A stretch of DNA of 45,907 nt from a virus. The first letter of the stretch is position 1. Every line of letters begins with the position of its first letter. Of the stretch, positions 34,544-42,648 are shown one piece after another. Under the pieces are notes generated by a model. That model had not been told where the DNA came from. It saw nothing but the letters and a program-made list of their open reading frames with translations, and ran no database searches. The stretch is taken from positions 1 to 45,907 of IMG/VR virus record IMGVR_UViG_3300032304_001403. The stretch is one strand, 5' to 3'. Position numbers and translations under genes: made by a program.

Positions 34544-34897
34544 ATGAAGGCAGGAAAAGTATGGGGACAAACAGAATTGCTAGAAGCCAACGGTGTATTG
34601 GAGTTTCACCGAATCGAAGCCAAAGCGGGCGGCGTATGTTCAAAACACAAACACAAATTTAAGTGGAATGGATTCTTTGTCGAATCCGGAGAGATGATCA
34701 TCCGTGTTTGGAAAAACAATTATGATCTCGTGGATGAAACATTGCTCAAAGCCGGACAATACACAAAAGTTGCCCCAGGCGAATATCATCAATTTGAAGC
34801 AGTAACCGACTGCATTGCTTTTGAGTTGTATTGGGCAGAATTTGACCACGATGATATCGAGCGTGACACGGTTGGATACTCTAAAGATAAAAAATAA
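34544..34897 (+). CDS. Small single-domain cupin
   Basis: This 117-aa one-domain cupin has SKHKHKFKWNGFFVESGEMIIRVW (about 32-55), with His residues and a Glu suiting a metal site, and GQYTKVAPGEYHQFEAV (about 75-91), the second cupin motif. Such proteins isomerise or epimerise sugars or bind small ligands. It is flanked by methyltransferase genes, so sugar or metabolite chemistry is likely. The substrate is unknown. Confidence 0.7.
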   Translation: MKAGKVWGQTELLEANGVLEFHRIEAKAGGVCSKHKHKFKWNGFFVESGEMIIRVWKNNYDLVDETLLKAGQYTKVAPGEYHQFEAVTDCIAFELYWAEFDHDDIERDTVGYSKDKK

Positions 34898-35461
34898 ATG
34901 TTCACTCCCGAATATCAAGAGAAATTAAAAAAACTGCATACCGACAGCAAATCATTTGGAAATAAATCTGTTATTCCAGAAGATATCACTCTTTTGATTG
35001 AAAAATATCAAGTTGATTCTATATTAGATTTCGGGTGTGGGAAAGGACACATGGTCCTTGCGTTAAAAGAAAAATATCCGGATATTAAAGTTTACGGATT
35101 TGATCCTGGAATAGAAAGCTTTGACAATCTTCCAGAAAATGTTGATATGATTTTTAGCTTTGATGTGTTAGAACACATCGAACCGGAACTATTGGATGAG
35201 ACAATAGTTGATCTTGCACAAAGAACTAACAAGGTTATGTATCATTTGATTGCTTGCCATCCTGCTAAAAAAAATCTCAGCGATGGCAGGAACGCACATT
35301 TAATTGTAGAAAATCCAGAATGGTGGAAACAAAAACTTCAAGCATTACCTAATTGGAAAATATACAACGATCATTCGGTGGTGTACGAGGGAAGACCTAC
35401 AACTCAGCAAGGGGTATCGTTTGATGTTGTGAAATTACTAGTCACTATGGAAAAGGTTTAA
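34898..35461 (+). CDS. SAM-dependent methyltransferase
   Basis: This 187-aa methyltransferase has motif I SILDFGCGKGHMV (about 43-55), VYGFDPG (motif II), MIFSFDVLEHIEPELLDETI (motif IV, about 85-104). The C-terminal half is HLIACHPAKKNLSDGRNAHLIVENPEWW. The ATG directly follows the cupin stop. Target unknown. Confidence 0.75.
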   Translation: MFTPEYQEKLKKLHTDSKSFGNKSVIPEDITLLIEKYQVDSILDFGCGKGHMVLALKEKYPDIKVYGFDPGIESFDNLPENVDMIFSFDVLEHIEPELLDETIVDLAQRTNKVMYHLIACHPAKKNLSDGRNAHLIVENPEWWKQKLQALPNWKIYNDHSVVYEGRPTTQQGVSFDVVKLLVTMEKV

Positions 35462-35462
35462 C

Positions 35463-35750
35463 ATGGGGTCTCTCAAGCCAGGTACAACTTACATCTACGA
35501 GCGAAATGGCGAAGAAGTATATGCTCGAGAGTTTGGTGAGACAGACCGTAAGTTGATTGGATACAAATACGAAATGGAAGACAAGCCGGATCCTCGAACC
35601 GATGACGGCCGTCCGTTAATTGAGCACATAAAAGAAAATAAACTGTGGGGCGATATTCATCGAGCAGCCAAAACAAATAGTGCTTTACAAGAAGCACTAG
35701 AACGTGTTAAAATAATATATCATTTAAGCAAAGACCATGGCAAAAAATAA
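35463..35750 (+). CDS. Small conserved phage protein
   Basis: This 95-aa protein of unknown function is a mixture of short strands (TTYIYERNGEEVYAREFGE) and charged helices at the C-terminus (ALQEALERVKIIYHL). It overlaps the clamp-loader-like gene by 14 nt, suggesting coupled translation. No motif assigned. Confidence 0.5.
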   Translation: MGSLKPGTTYIYERNGEEVYAREFGETDRKLIGYKYEMEDKPDPRTDDGRPLIEHIKENKLWGDIHRAAKTNSALQEALERVKIIYHLSKDHGKK

Positions 35751-36216
35751 ACACGTAGACCTATTCAAAGATATGATACCTTGTGTAGATCAAGGAATCA
35801 AAGAATTATGGGATGCAGTCACGGACGAAGGTAGAAAAGAAATCAAGGGCGATCTGTGGAATCTCAATCGATACATCAGCAGTGTCGCAACCTCCGATCA
35901 AGAAATACAAGAACACTATCTACTCGTAGTTAATGAATTCTATAACAAGAATTGGGCATTGATCGGGAAACATCCTAAACTACAATGGCTAACCTTAGCG
36001 GCATGTAGCCATCACAGCAAGTCTAAACAATTCCATGAATGGATTCCTCTTAAGAAAGAAAAGAATAAAAAAGAAGAACTGCTTGCAGAATTATTTCCAA
36101 CTATGAAAAGGTCCGACATTGCTACACTTGCATCCATTACCACAGATCGTGAAATCAAAGACTACTGCCAAGGACTTGGCTGGGACAAAAAACAAGTCAA
36201 TGCAATTAAACTTTAA
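35737..36216 (+). CDS. 62: Clamp-loader small subunit, gp62-like, probable
   Basis: This 159-aa protein resembles the gp62 clamp-loader subunit in layout: WNLNRYISSVATSDQEIQEHYLLVVNEFYNKNW (about 47-79) followed by HPKLQWLTLAACS and FHEWIPLKKEKNKKEELLAEL, compatible with the gp62 pattern of a conserved N(R/K)xxS core, a KxQ-WxL segment and a final basic helix. gp62 works with gp44 to load the gp45 sliding clamp; neither is in this window. Assigned from by-eye pattern and neighbours, not proof. Confidence 0.5.
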   Translation: MAKNKHVDLFKDMIPCVDQGIKELWDAVTDEGRKEIKGDLWNLNRYISSVATSDQEIQEHYLLVVNEFYNKNWALIGKHPKLQWLTLAACSHHSKSKQFHEWIPLKKEKNKKEELLAELFPTMKRSDIATLASITTDREIKDYCQGLGWDKKQVNAIKL

Positions 36217-36883
36217 ATGCGAATACTGCGGCAAATTGTTTGCCAAGGAAAAAACCTTAACAGTACATGTCTGCGAACAAAAACGCAGATATCTTAGTCG
36301 TGATGAAAAACATGTGATGATGGGATTATTGACCTTTCAGCGATTCTATCAACTCACGCAAAAAGCACAGCAGCCTAAGACATTTGACGAATTTGCTACT
36401 TCGAGTTTTTACACAGCCTTTGTAAAGTTTGGAAGTTTCTTGGTTAATACAGCACCTATCTATCCAGAGAGATTTATCGACTTCGTGGTAAAAAGTGGAA
36501 TAAAATTAGATCATTGGTGCAGAGATGAATTGTACATAAATTATATCACTGAACTTATAAAGATAGAACCCGCCGATGGCGCTATCCAACGATCTATTGT
36601 TACTATGATGTCTTGGGGAGAAAAATACGCAGCACCGTGGGAACACTATTTTGCCTACGTGCATCTTAATAGAGCCACGCATGATATTAAAGAAGGGTTG
36701 ATATCTCCATGGATGATATTAAATACTCGGTCTGGCAAGGAAATGCTACAGCGTATGAACGATGAGCAGTTAGAAATTGTTGGTCCGATTATAGATCCTC
36801 AGTTTTGGTTGCGTAGATTTAAATCTTTGCCCGCAGATCTAGAATTAGTCAAAGATGTTATAAAAGAGGCAAAAATATTGTGA
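36200..36883 (+). CDS. C2H2 zinc-finger protein of unknown function
   Basis: This 227-aa protein begins with FKCEYCGKLFAKEKTLTVHVCEQ, a C2H2-like zinc-finger motif (Cys 7 and 10, His and Cys at 23-25) unusual in phage proteins. The rest is helical with a conserved WGEKYAAPWEHYFAYVHLNRATHD-type segment. Start ATG at 36200 is preferred because it begins just before the finger; a longer frame would extend into the upstream gene. It could be a DNA- or protein-binding adaptor for replication proteins. Confidence 0.55.
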   Translation: MQLNFKCEYCGKLFAKEKTLTVHVCEQKRRYLSRDEKHVMMGLLTFQRFYQLTQKAQQPKTFDEFATSSFYTAFVKFGSFLVNTAPIYPERFIDFVVKSGIKLDHWCRDELYINYITELIKIEPADGAIQRSIVTMMSWGEKYAAPWEHYFAYVHLNRATHDIKEGLISPWMILNTRSGKEMLQRMNDEQLEIVGPIIDPQFWLRRFKSLPADLELVKDVIKEAKIL

Positions 36884-37077
36884 CAACAGAAAACAAAGAA
36901 GAATTTATTTCCAATGATGACATTGAAATCGAGGTTATGAGTACCGAAGAAGATTCACAACATTGTGTATACGTTAAATTTTCAAACTTTGCCGAAGCCG
37001 AAGATGCTGACGAATACGCTGAATTTCTAGCTGAAACATTACCTCTGTTATTGTTTGAAACTACAAGGATGCAATAA
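36880..37077 (+). CDS. Small acidic protein of unknown function
   Basis: This 65-aa acidic protein starts with GTG (GTGA overlap with the previous stop). It contains DIEIEVMSTEED and NFAEAEDADEYAEFLAETLPLL. Its stop overlaps the next ATG. Unrecognised; possible small partner of the DnaE-like protein that follows. Confidence 0.5.
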   Translation: MTTENKEEFISNDDIEIEVMSTEEDSQHCVYVKFSNFAEAEDADEYAEFLAETLPLLLFETTRMQ

Positions 37078-37655
37078 TGCCTGATATTGATATAGACTTT
37101 ATAGACAGAGATGCTGCATTGAAATTATTTAAACATATCCCTGCTAGTCGCGTTGATAACAATCGATTGACCAAACACAACACTGGGGTTTATCTACATA
37201 ATGTACCAATGAATGCTGTAGAAGCTGTTTGTAGTATACCCTATGATCATGCAGAAGCAGAAGAATATTTCAAGATTGATTTTTTAAATGTTGGAATTTA
37301 CAAAGGTGTTCGAGATGAGGCACACCTTATTCAACTCATGGAGACTGAGCCATTATGGGATCTATTACAAGACAACGATTTTGTTCAGAATCTGTTTCAT
37401 GTGAACGGACATGGATCTATACTAAGAAAGATGGAACCAAAATCTATCGAACAACTAGCAGCCGTTTTAGCGATGATTCGACCCGCGAAACGTTATCTGA
37501 TTGGGAAAGAATGGACCACTGTGATGAAGGAAGTTTGGACGAAACCTGACAATGAAGAATACTTCTTCAAGCAATCGCATGCTACTGCGTATGCTATGGC
37601 CATTGTGGTGCAGATGAATTTGATCTGTGAGCAGATCAGTTACGGGTATAGTTAA
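37077..37655 (+). CDS. Miniature DnaE (Pol III alpha) core-like protein
   Basis: This 192-aa protein carries, in order, the conserved motifs of bacterial DNA polymerase III alpha but little else: PDIDIDF at residues 2-8 (aligning with catalytic D401 and D403 of E. coli DnaE), KHNTGVYL (about 33-40; DnaE HAAGVVI), YFKIDFLNVGI (D68 aligning with D555), ETEPLWDLL, EQLAAVLAMIRPAKR (DnaE ALxRPG) and FFKQSHATAYAMAI (DnaE NKSHAAAYAL). All three catalytic Asp positions remain. PHP, fingers and C-terminal domains are absent. Whether it polymerises is unknown. It ends 4 nt into a convergent gene. Confidence 0.65.
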   Translation: MPDIDIDFIDRDAALKLFKHIPASRVDNNRLTKHNTGVYLHNVPMNAVEAVCSIPYDHAEAEEYFKIDFLNVGIYKGVRDEAHLIQLMETEPLWDLLQDNDFVQNLFHVNGHGSILRKMEPKSIEQLAAVLAMIRPAKRYLIGKEWTTVMKEVWTKPDNEEYFFKQSHATAYAMAIVVQMNLICEQISYGYS

Positions 37656-38023
37656 CCTATTTTTCTAACCAAGGTGATCGACTTACGTTTGATTCTTTTG
37701 ACAATGATGTCGTTGAGGCTGGTACAGGGACCATGCACTAGTTTAACATCTTTGGTTGAAAAATTCTTGATCACATATCTAAAATTAAAGATCTCACGTG
37801 CCAGAAAAATATTGATGGGAATTTGTCTATTTGATTCCCACCACCATGCTTCACCTAATTCTAAAAATCGTTTTTTTTCCTCGTCTGTTTTTATCATGGA
37901 GTAGTCATACATACTAGTGACCTGGGCATCTTGGTTGATAATGATTCCCACGTATTCGTGGCTAACATGCACTATAACGCTGATAAAAGGGAAATTTTCT
38001 TGTAGGTTAGTTGTTATTCTCAT
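37652..38023 (-). CDS. Conserved phage protein of unknown function
   Basis: This 123-aa protein includes LELGEAWWWESNRQIPINIFL (about 55-75), a segment recalled from marine T4-like phages. It is convergent with the mini-DnaE gene, the two stops overlapping on TTAA. The late box for the plus-strand gene 38055 sits just upstream. Function unknown. Confidence 0.5.
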   Translation of the reverse strand: MRITTNLQENFPFISVIVHVSHEYVGIIINQDAQVTSMYDYSMIKTDEEKKRFLELGEAWWWESNRQIPINIFLAREIFNFRYVIKNFSTKDVKLVHGPCTSLNDIIVKRIKRKSITLVRKIG

Positions 38024-38026
38024 TCG

Positions 38027-38033
38027 ATAAATA
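38027..38033 (+). promoter_or_regulatory. Late-type promoter box of the 360-aa structural gene
   Basis: ATAAATA with +1 near 38039 leaves a 16-nt leader containing AAAGG 11 nt before the ATG at 38055. It lies immediately upstream of a divergently oriented gene. Confidence 0.5.
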
Positions 38034-38054
38034 CTGCTAAAGGTCCGTTAGTGT

Positions 38055-39137
38055 ATGCAATTTAATCCTGTTTATTTATATGTCAACAAACTCGATGTAT
38101 TTACCACCCCAACGGACACTTGGTCAACTGAGAGGTATCGCAGAGTGTATAACAGAAATCTAAAAATATTCCGTGGTGTTGATAATCGCATCGACATTCA
38201 GGTCCGTAACAGTGATCAAAAGGCCAGCAACATCGCGGGCAGCACTTTGGTATTTAATCTCGTAAGCCAGGACACTAAAGATTTAATACTACAGAAAGAC
38301 TTCACAGCTATGGATCTTGCCACAGGCAAGGTCACTGTAATCGTAACCGCTGAAGAACTGTTGGATCTTGATATAGGTTTCTATAACTACAGCATAGTCA
38401 AAGAAGTTCGGTCTACTGTAGACAGCACAGATTACACAGTGACTTCTAAAATGCCGTTGTACATGGACAGTCAATATGACACAGTAGGCACACTAGAAAT
38501 CACTGGGGATGTGTATGGTGGAGTAGCAGACAGCGTGGTCGTGGACGCATTCAACTATACCAACCCATTTACTCAAGGTGCTATTGATCCTGCACCATTC
38601 TATACCAGTTCTATTATAGATGCCCGCCCAAAAAATTCTCCGGCTTATCCTATACACACATTTCAATTTTACTCTACCAATTACAAAGGTACGGTAGAGA
38701 TACAGGCCAGTTTAGACGATCAAGGAGCCACTCCAAGAGAAACCAAATGGATCACTGTATCTACTGTAGATCTTGCTACCGAACAGTACAAAAATATAAC
38801 TGGCAAGTATAATTGGTTTAGAATCAAACATACCCCGGGCAGTGTTTCCAGTATCGCCAGATTTACTATAGCGCAAACTATGTTACTAACATATAATGTT
38901 ACTATAGGCAATATCGGTAAAGGTTATAATGTAGGTGACATTATTGTAATCACCGGTAATAGATTGGGCGGAGAATTAGTGACCAACGATTTAACTATCA
39001 CTGTTTCTGCTGTGAATGCAGACGGCGGCATTACCGGATTTTCATATACAGGCCTTTCCTATAATGGAGTCAAAACATTTGTGTTAGATGACTCTAATAT
39101 TTCAGTTGGAACCGTTGACAAGATACTGTATAGATAG
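38055..39137 (+). CDS. Probable baseplate or fibre structural protein
   Basis: This 360-aa beta-rich protein has an N-terminal region (about 30-110) with the pattern of phage baseplate upper proteins: FRGVDNRIDIQVRNSDQKASNIAGSTLVFNLVSQDTKD, then a TGKVTVIVTAEELLDLDIGFYNYSIV hairpin. The rest consists of beta-sandwich-like repeats (GDIIVITGN, NDLTITVSAVNADGGITGFSYTGL). It has its own late-type promoter and precedes primase. A distal-tail or fibre role is inferred. Confidence 0.55.
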   Translation: MQFNPVYLYVNKLDVFTTPTDTWSTERYRRVYNRNLKIFRGVDNRIDIQVRNSDQKASNIAGSTLVFNLVSQDTKDLILQKDFTAMDLATGKVTVIVTAEELLDLDIGFYNYSIVKEVRSTVDSTDYTVTSKMPLYMDSQYDTVGTLEITGDVYGGVADSVVVDAFNYTNPFTQGAIDPAPFYTSSIIDARPKNSPAYPIHTFQFYSTNYKGTVEIQASLDDQGATPRETKWITVSTVDLATEQYKNITGKYNWFRIKHTPGSVSSIARFTIAQTMLLTYNVTIGNIGKGYNVGDIIVITGNRLGGELVTNDLTITVSAVNADGGITGFSYTGLSYNGVKTFVLDDSNISVGTVDKILYR

Positions 39138-39143
39138 TATACT
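39115..39143 (+). promoter_or_regulatory. Consensus sigma70 promoter of the primase gene, leaderless geometry
   Basis: TTGACA (39115-39120) and TATACT (39138-39143) are 17 bp apart. Exactly 6 nt separate the -10 from the ATG at 39150. The -35 lies inside the end of the structural gene, and the -10 follows its TAG stop. Confidence 0.82.
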
Positions 39144-39149
39144 TGTAGT

Positions 39150-40169
39150 ATGACTCTTGTCGTTGATAAATTTCGAACACTGCTCCCACCTCGTGCTAAA
39201 TCCAGCCCATCAGGTTGGACATCATTTAATGCACCTTGCTGTCAACATAGAGGACACAGTCCAGACACTCGCAAACGTGCCGGCATAAGATTCGACGGCA
39301 ACGGAGTGGTCTATAACTGCTTTAATTGCAAGTTTACTACTGGGTGGCAACCTGGTAGTACCATAGGCGAGAAGATGAAAACGCTGTGTAGGTGGTTAGG
39401 AGCCAGCGAGGATACCATCAAAGAACTTGTATTTGAAGCAATGAAAACAGAAGGTGATGACTACCGTCCAGAACATCACGAAACTAAACTAGAGTTTACA
39501 AACAAAGAACTACCAGAAGGTGCAATGCCTTTGTTAGAATGGGTGAACAGTAAATACTGGAAAGATATATCTTCAGAAGTAGAGATCGTGATTGCCTATG
39601 TTGTGAGTAGGGGATATGATCCGTTTGATGGAAACTTCTATTGGTCGCCTGCCTCTGGGTACGAACACCGTGTGATTATTCCGTTTAAGTGGGAAGGACG
39701 AGTTGTAGGTAATACTGCAAGGAAAGTAACCTCCGGCAAACCTAAATATCTATCGGATCAACATTCTCATTTTGTTTTCAACTTCGATCGACAAAAAGAA
39801 AATCAGAAGTATATATTCGTATGTGAAGGTCCATTTGACGCCCTGGCCATCGACGGTGTAGCACTGCTCACTAATGAGATTGCTGAACAACAAAGCAGAA
39901 TAATCAATAGTCTAGGTGCTGAAGTTATTGTTATTCCCGATCAAGATCGAGCAGGGGTAGTGTTATTTGATCGTGCAGCAGAACTTGGGTGGGCAGTGGC
40001 CATGCCAAATTGGGATGCTGATGTAAAAGATGTAGCAGATGCGGTATGTCGATATGGAAAGCTGTTTGTGCTAGTAGATGCAATAAAAACAGCACAACAA
40101 GGACAGATTAAAATTAATATGGCTAAGAAACAACAAGAACATAAATTAGAGAGGTTAGAAAATGTTTAA
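39150..40169 (+). CDS. 61: DNA primase, gp61-like
   Basis: This is the RNA-primer-synthesis primase, partner of the gp41 helicase. It has an N-terminal zinc-binding region (APCCQHRGHS near 28-37 and NCFNCKF near 56-62), and a TOPRIM domain with YIFVCEGPFDALAIDG (acidic Glu, about 222-237), VIVIPDQDRAG (DxD-type, about 258-268). The 339-aa length equals T4 gp61 (342). Its stop overlaps a small gene that leads into the carbamoyltransferase and helicase genes. Confidence 0.92.
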   Translation: MTLVVDKFRTLLPPRAKSSPSGWTSFNAPCCQHRGHSPDTRKRAGIRFDGNGVVYNCFNCKFTTGWQPGSTIGEKMKTLCRWLGASEDTIKELVFEAMKTEGDDYRPEHHETKLEFTNKELPEGAMPLLEWVNSKYWKDISSEVEIVIAYVVSRGYDPFDGNFYWSPASGYEHRVIIPFKWEGRVVGNTARKVTSGKPKYLSDQHSHFVFNFDRQKENQKYIFVCEGPFDALAIDGVALLTNEIAEQQSRIINSLGAEVIVIPDQDRAGVVLFDRAAELGWAVAMPNWDADVKDVADAVCRYGKLFVLVDAIKTAQQGQIKINMAKKQQEHKLERLENV

Positions 40170-40278
40170 AAGAATCGTAGACGTTGTGCTGTATCCCCTT
40201 AACAAATATCTCGAACATAGAAGATTTAAACGCAGGCTAGAAGAATTACGGAAACGTGATCCTTTTATTTACAAATGA
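40162..40278 (+). CDS. Small basic conserved protein
   Basis: This 38-aa open frame runs from ATG at 40162 (MFKRIVDVVLYPLNKYLEHR, then a Lys/Arg/Glu-rich end and DPFIYK) to TGA at 40278. The N-terminal half is an amphipathic or weakly membrane-associated helix. It overlaps primase by 8 nt, and its stop overlaps the carbamoyltransferase ATG (ATGA). The tight coupling at both ends argues that it is real. Function unknown. Confidence 0.6.
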   Translation: MFKRIVDVVLYPLNKYLEHRRFKRRLEELRKRDPFIYK

Positions 40279-41222
40279 TCGCTTGGGGAATAAATGCGCT
40301 AAATCACGGAAGTAGTCTTGCAGTTTTTAAAGACCAGAAACTATTGTCAAATAAATTTAGTGTTGACGATGAACTCAGTAGTGATATAATCTATAATGCC
40401 CTAGGCAGCGGAGCACCAAATCGTATCTTTTGGTATGAACAACCTTGGCTTAAAAAAGCAAGACAATTACGTGCAGGTCAATTGAATAGAGCATTTGATT
40501 TAAGTATACTTCCTAGAAGATATTTAAACAACATAGAATTACAGCATGTGCCGATCACATATACCCCGCATCATGCCAGCCATGCAGCCGCAGGCTATTA
40601 TACCAGTCCATTCAATCACTGTGCTGTTGTTGTACTTGATGCAATAGGCGAGTTTGAATGTGCTACCATATGGGAAGGCAATCACGGTGAAATGCGTAAA
40701 GTATGGAGTCGCAGCTATCCAAATAGTCTAGGATTATTTTATAGTGCATTTACACACGCTCTTGGAATGACTCCTATTCAAGACGAATATCAATTACAAC
40801 AAATGTCTGAAAAAGGCGATCCTAAGATTTTTTATCACAGAGTAAAGAAATATTTTACAGGTCTACTAGAGTTGAATTATAATTTTCATAAAGGTGTTAA
40901 CGATCAAAAATTCTACATAGATAGCATAGAAGACGAATGCAATCTTGCAGCAGCCGTGCAACTGGTATTCCAAGAACAGATTGAAATGATCATGAATAAG
41001 GCAAAAGAATTAACTAATTCTGATTGTCTAGTATACATGGGCGGTTGTGCTATGAACAGCAAAGCCAACAAGATAGTAGTTGAACCTAAATTCAAATATA
41101 TTTGGTCATTGCCTAATCCTGGAGATCCAAGCAGTTCAGTAGGTGCGGTGTTGTATCATACTAAGCAAAGAGAATGGGAATACGACTTTGGTGTTGTAAA
41201 GCATATAGCAATTAGTGTATAA
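40275..41222 (+). CDS. Carbamoyltransferase N-terminal (Kae1-like) domain only
   Basis: This 315-aa protein matches the N-terminal Kae1/TsaD-like domain of NodU/CmcH/TobZ O-carbamoyltransferases: AWGINALNHGSSLAVF, the metal-binding TPHHASHAAAGYYTSPF (HHxxHA, about 98-105), AVVVLDAIGEFECATIWEG and MGGCAMNSKANK (about 255-266). Full enzymes are about 550 aa with a C-terminal YrdC-like domain, absent here. It might carbamoylate a sugar using another protein for activation, or be a regulator. It lies between primase and helicase genes. Confidence 0.75.
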   Translation: MIAWGINALNHGSSLAVFKDQKLLSNKFSVDDELSSDIIYNALGSGAPNRIFWYEQPWLKKARQLRAGQLNRAFDLSILPRRYLNNIELQHVPITYTPHHASHAAAGYYTSPFNHCAVVVLDAIGEFECATIWEGNHGEMRKVWSRSYPNSLGLFYSAFTHALGMTPIQDEYQLQQMSEKGDPKIFYHRVKKYFTGLLELNYNFHKGVNDQKFYIDSIEDECNLAAAVQLVFQEQIEMIMNKAKELTNSDCLVYMGGCAMNSKANKIVVEPKFKYIWSLPNPGDPSSSVGAVLYHTKQREWEYDFGVVKHIAISV

Positions 41223-41223
41223 T
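41194..41223 (+). promoter_or_regulatory. Sigma70-type promoter of the helicase gene, leaderless geometry
   Basis: TTGTAA (41194-41199) and TATAAT (41218-41223) are 18 bp apart. Exactly 6 nt separate the -10 from the ATG at 41230. The -10 overlaps the carbamoyltransferase stop codon. Confidence 0.6.
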
Positions 41224-41229
41224 AGTATT

Positions 41230-42648
41230 ATGATAAAAGATTACGGATACGAAGTACAGAAATTATATCTTGAATTAATGCTAGCAGACGCTGAAGTGTT
41301 TGTTCGCTGTCAAGGTATCTTTGATCACAGCCTATTTGATCGCAAACTACAAGATGCAGCAGAATTCATACATGAGTATGCTAAAGGCTACAATGTATTG
41401 CCTGATTATGAAATGGTCAATGCCACATGCAGATTAGATTTGGCCAAGCCCAGTGAGCTCAAAGATGGTCATATGGATTGGTTCATGGATGAGTTTGAGA
41501 AGTTCACTCAGCACAAGGCCCTCGAACGTGCAATCATACAATCAGCTGATTTGTTAGAAAAACATGACTACGGTGCAGTAGAGATATTGATTAAAGAAGC
41601 TGTACAAATTGGACTTGCTCGAGATATGGGCACAGACTATTTTGCTGATCCCCGTGGGAGATTAATGGGCATCAAAGACAAGAACGGACAGGTAAGCACA
41701 GGCTGGCCTAGCATGGATCGTAGATTATTTGGCGGTTTCAATCGCGGAGAACTGAATATCTTTGCAGGTGGATCAGGTGCAGGTAAAAGTTTGTTCTTGG
41801 CTAATCTAGGTGTGAACTTTGCACTTGCAGGTTTGAATGTGGTTTATCTAACGCTGGAACTTTCGGAAGCACTGGTCTCGATGCGCATTGATGCTATGGT
41901 CACAGGAATATCCACTAAAGACATCTTTAAGGATCTTGATGATGTTGAAATGAAAGTCAAAATCATTGGTAAGAAATCTGGATTATTACAGGTCAAGTAT
42001 ATGCCCAGTGGTAAGACTGCCAATGACATTCGTGCATACCTAAAAGAATATGAAATCAAAGTAGGCAAGAAAGTTGACGTATTGTTGGTTGACTATTTGG
42101 ATTTGTTGATGCCCTTGAGCAAGAAGATTTCACCAGCAGACTTGTTTATCAAAGACAAGTATGTATCAGAAGAACTGAGAAATCTTGCAGTGGAAAAGAA
42201 CTGTGTGTTTGTCACTGCGGCACAGTTGAATCGAGGTGCTGTTGAAGAAGTAGAGTTTGATCACAGTCACATCAGTGGTGGCTTATCTAAGATTCAAACA
42301 GCGGATAATGTGTTTGGTATCTTTACCAGCCGTGCCATGCGTGAACGTGGTAGGTATCAATTACAGTTAATGAAGACTCGTTCAAGCAGTGGTGTGGGCA
42401 TGAAGATTGATCTTGAATTTAACCTCGAAAGTTTGAAGATCAGTGATCTACCCGAAGATGAACAAGAAAGTCATAATGGCGCAGCTCGAGGTGGCAGCAG
42501 TATCATCGAGCAGATCAAACGCAAGGCAGAATTAACAGCACGTGAAGAACCCAGTGAAGGACAACCTGTGGCCAAGGTACGAGCCCAAGTGGAAAGTACT
42601 AAACTGCGTGAAATCCTAAACAGCATGAACGCAGACGATGAAGAATAA
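41230..42648 (+). CDS. 41: Replicative DNA helicase, gp41-like
   Basis: This is the DnaB-type hexameric helicase of the T4 replisome. The 472-aa length is near T4 gp41 (475). It has an N-terminal primase-contact region, the STGWPSMDRRLFGGFNRGELNIF strand pattern, Walker A AGGSGAGKS (about 177-185), VVYLTLELSE (motif with Glu), VDVLLVDYLDLL (Walker B, about 280-291), and the TAAQLNRGA segment (motif III). The ATG at 41230 is chosen because the -10 hexamer sits at a fixed distance upstream; a GTG at 41215 would lie inside the promoter. Confidence 0.92.
   Translation: MIKDYGYEVQKLYLELMLADAEVFVRCQGIFDHSLFDRKLQDAAEFIHEYAKGYNVLPDYEMVNATCRLDLAKPSELKDGHMDWFMDEFEKFTQHKALERAIIQSADLLEKHDYGAVEILIKEAVQIGLARDMGTDYFADPRGRLMGIKDKNGQVSTGWPSMDRRLFGGFNRGELNIFAGGSGAGKSLFLANLGVNFALAGLNVVYLTLELSEALVSMRIDAMVTGISTKDIFKDLDDVEMKVKIIGKKSGLLQVKYMPSGKTANDIRAYLKEYEIKVGKKVDVLLVDYLDLLMPLSKKISPADLFIKDKYVSEELRNLAVEKNCVFVTAAQLNRGAVEEVEFDHSHISGGLSKIQTADNVFGIFTSRAMRERGRYQLQLMKTRSSSGVGMKIDLEFNLESLKISDLPEDEQESHNGAARGGSSIIEQIKRKAELTAREEPSEGQPVAKVRAQVESTKLREILNSMNADDEE

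Noticed and set aside
40275-41222. Frameshift as explanation for the short carbamoyltransferase
   Set aside because: The stop is followed immediately by a good promoter and gp41, with no room for the missing C-terminal domain in any frame.
41215-41229. Upstream GTG start for gp41
   Set aside because: It lies within the TATAAT element that would drive the gene; ATG at 41230 has the conserved 6-nt distance.
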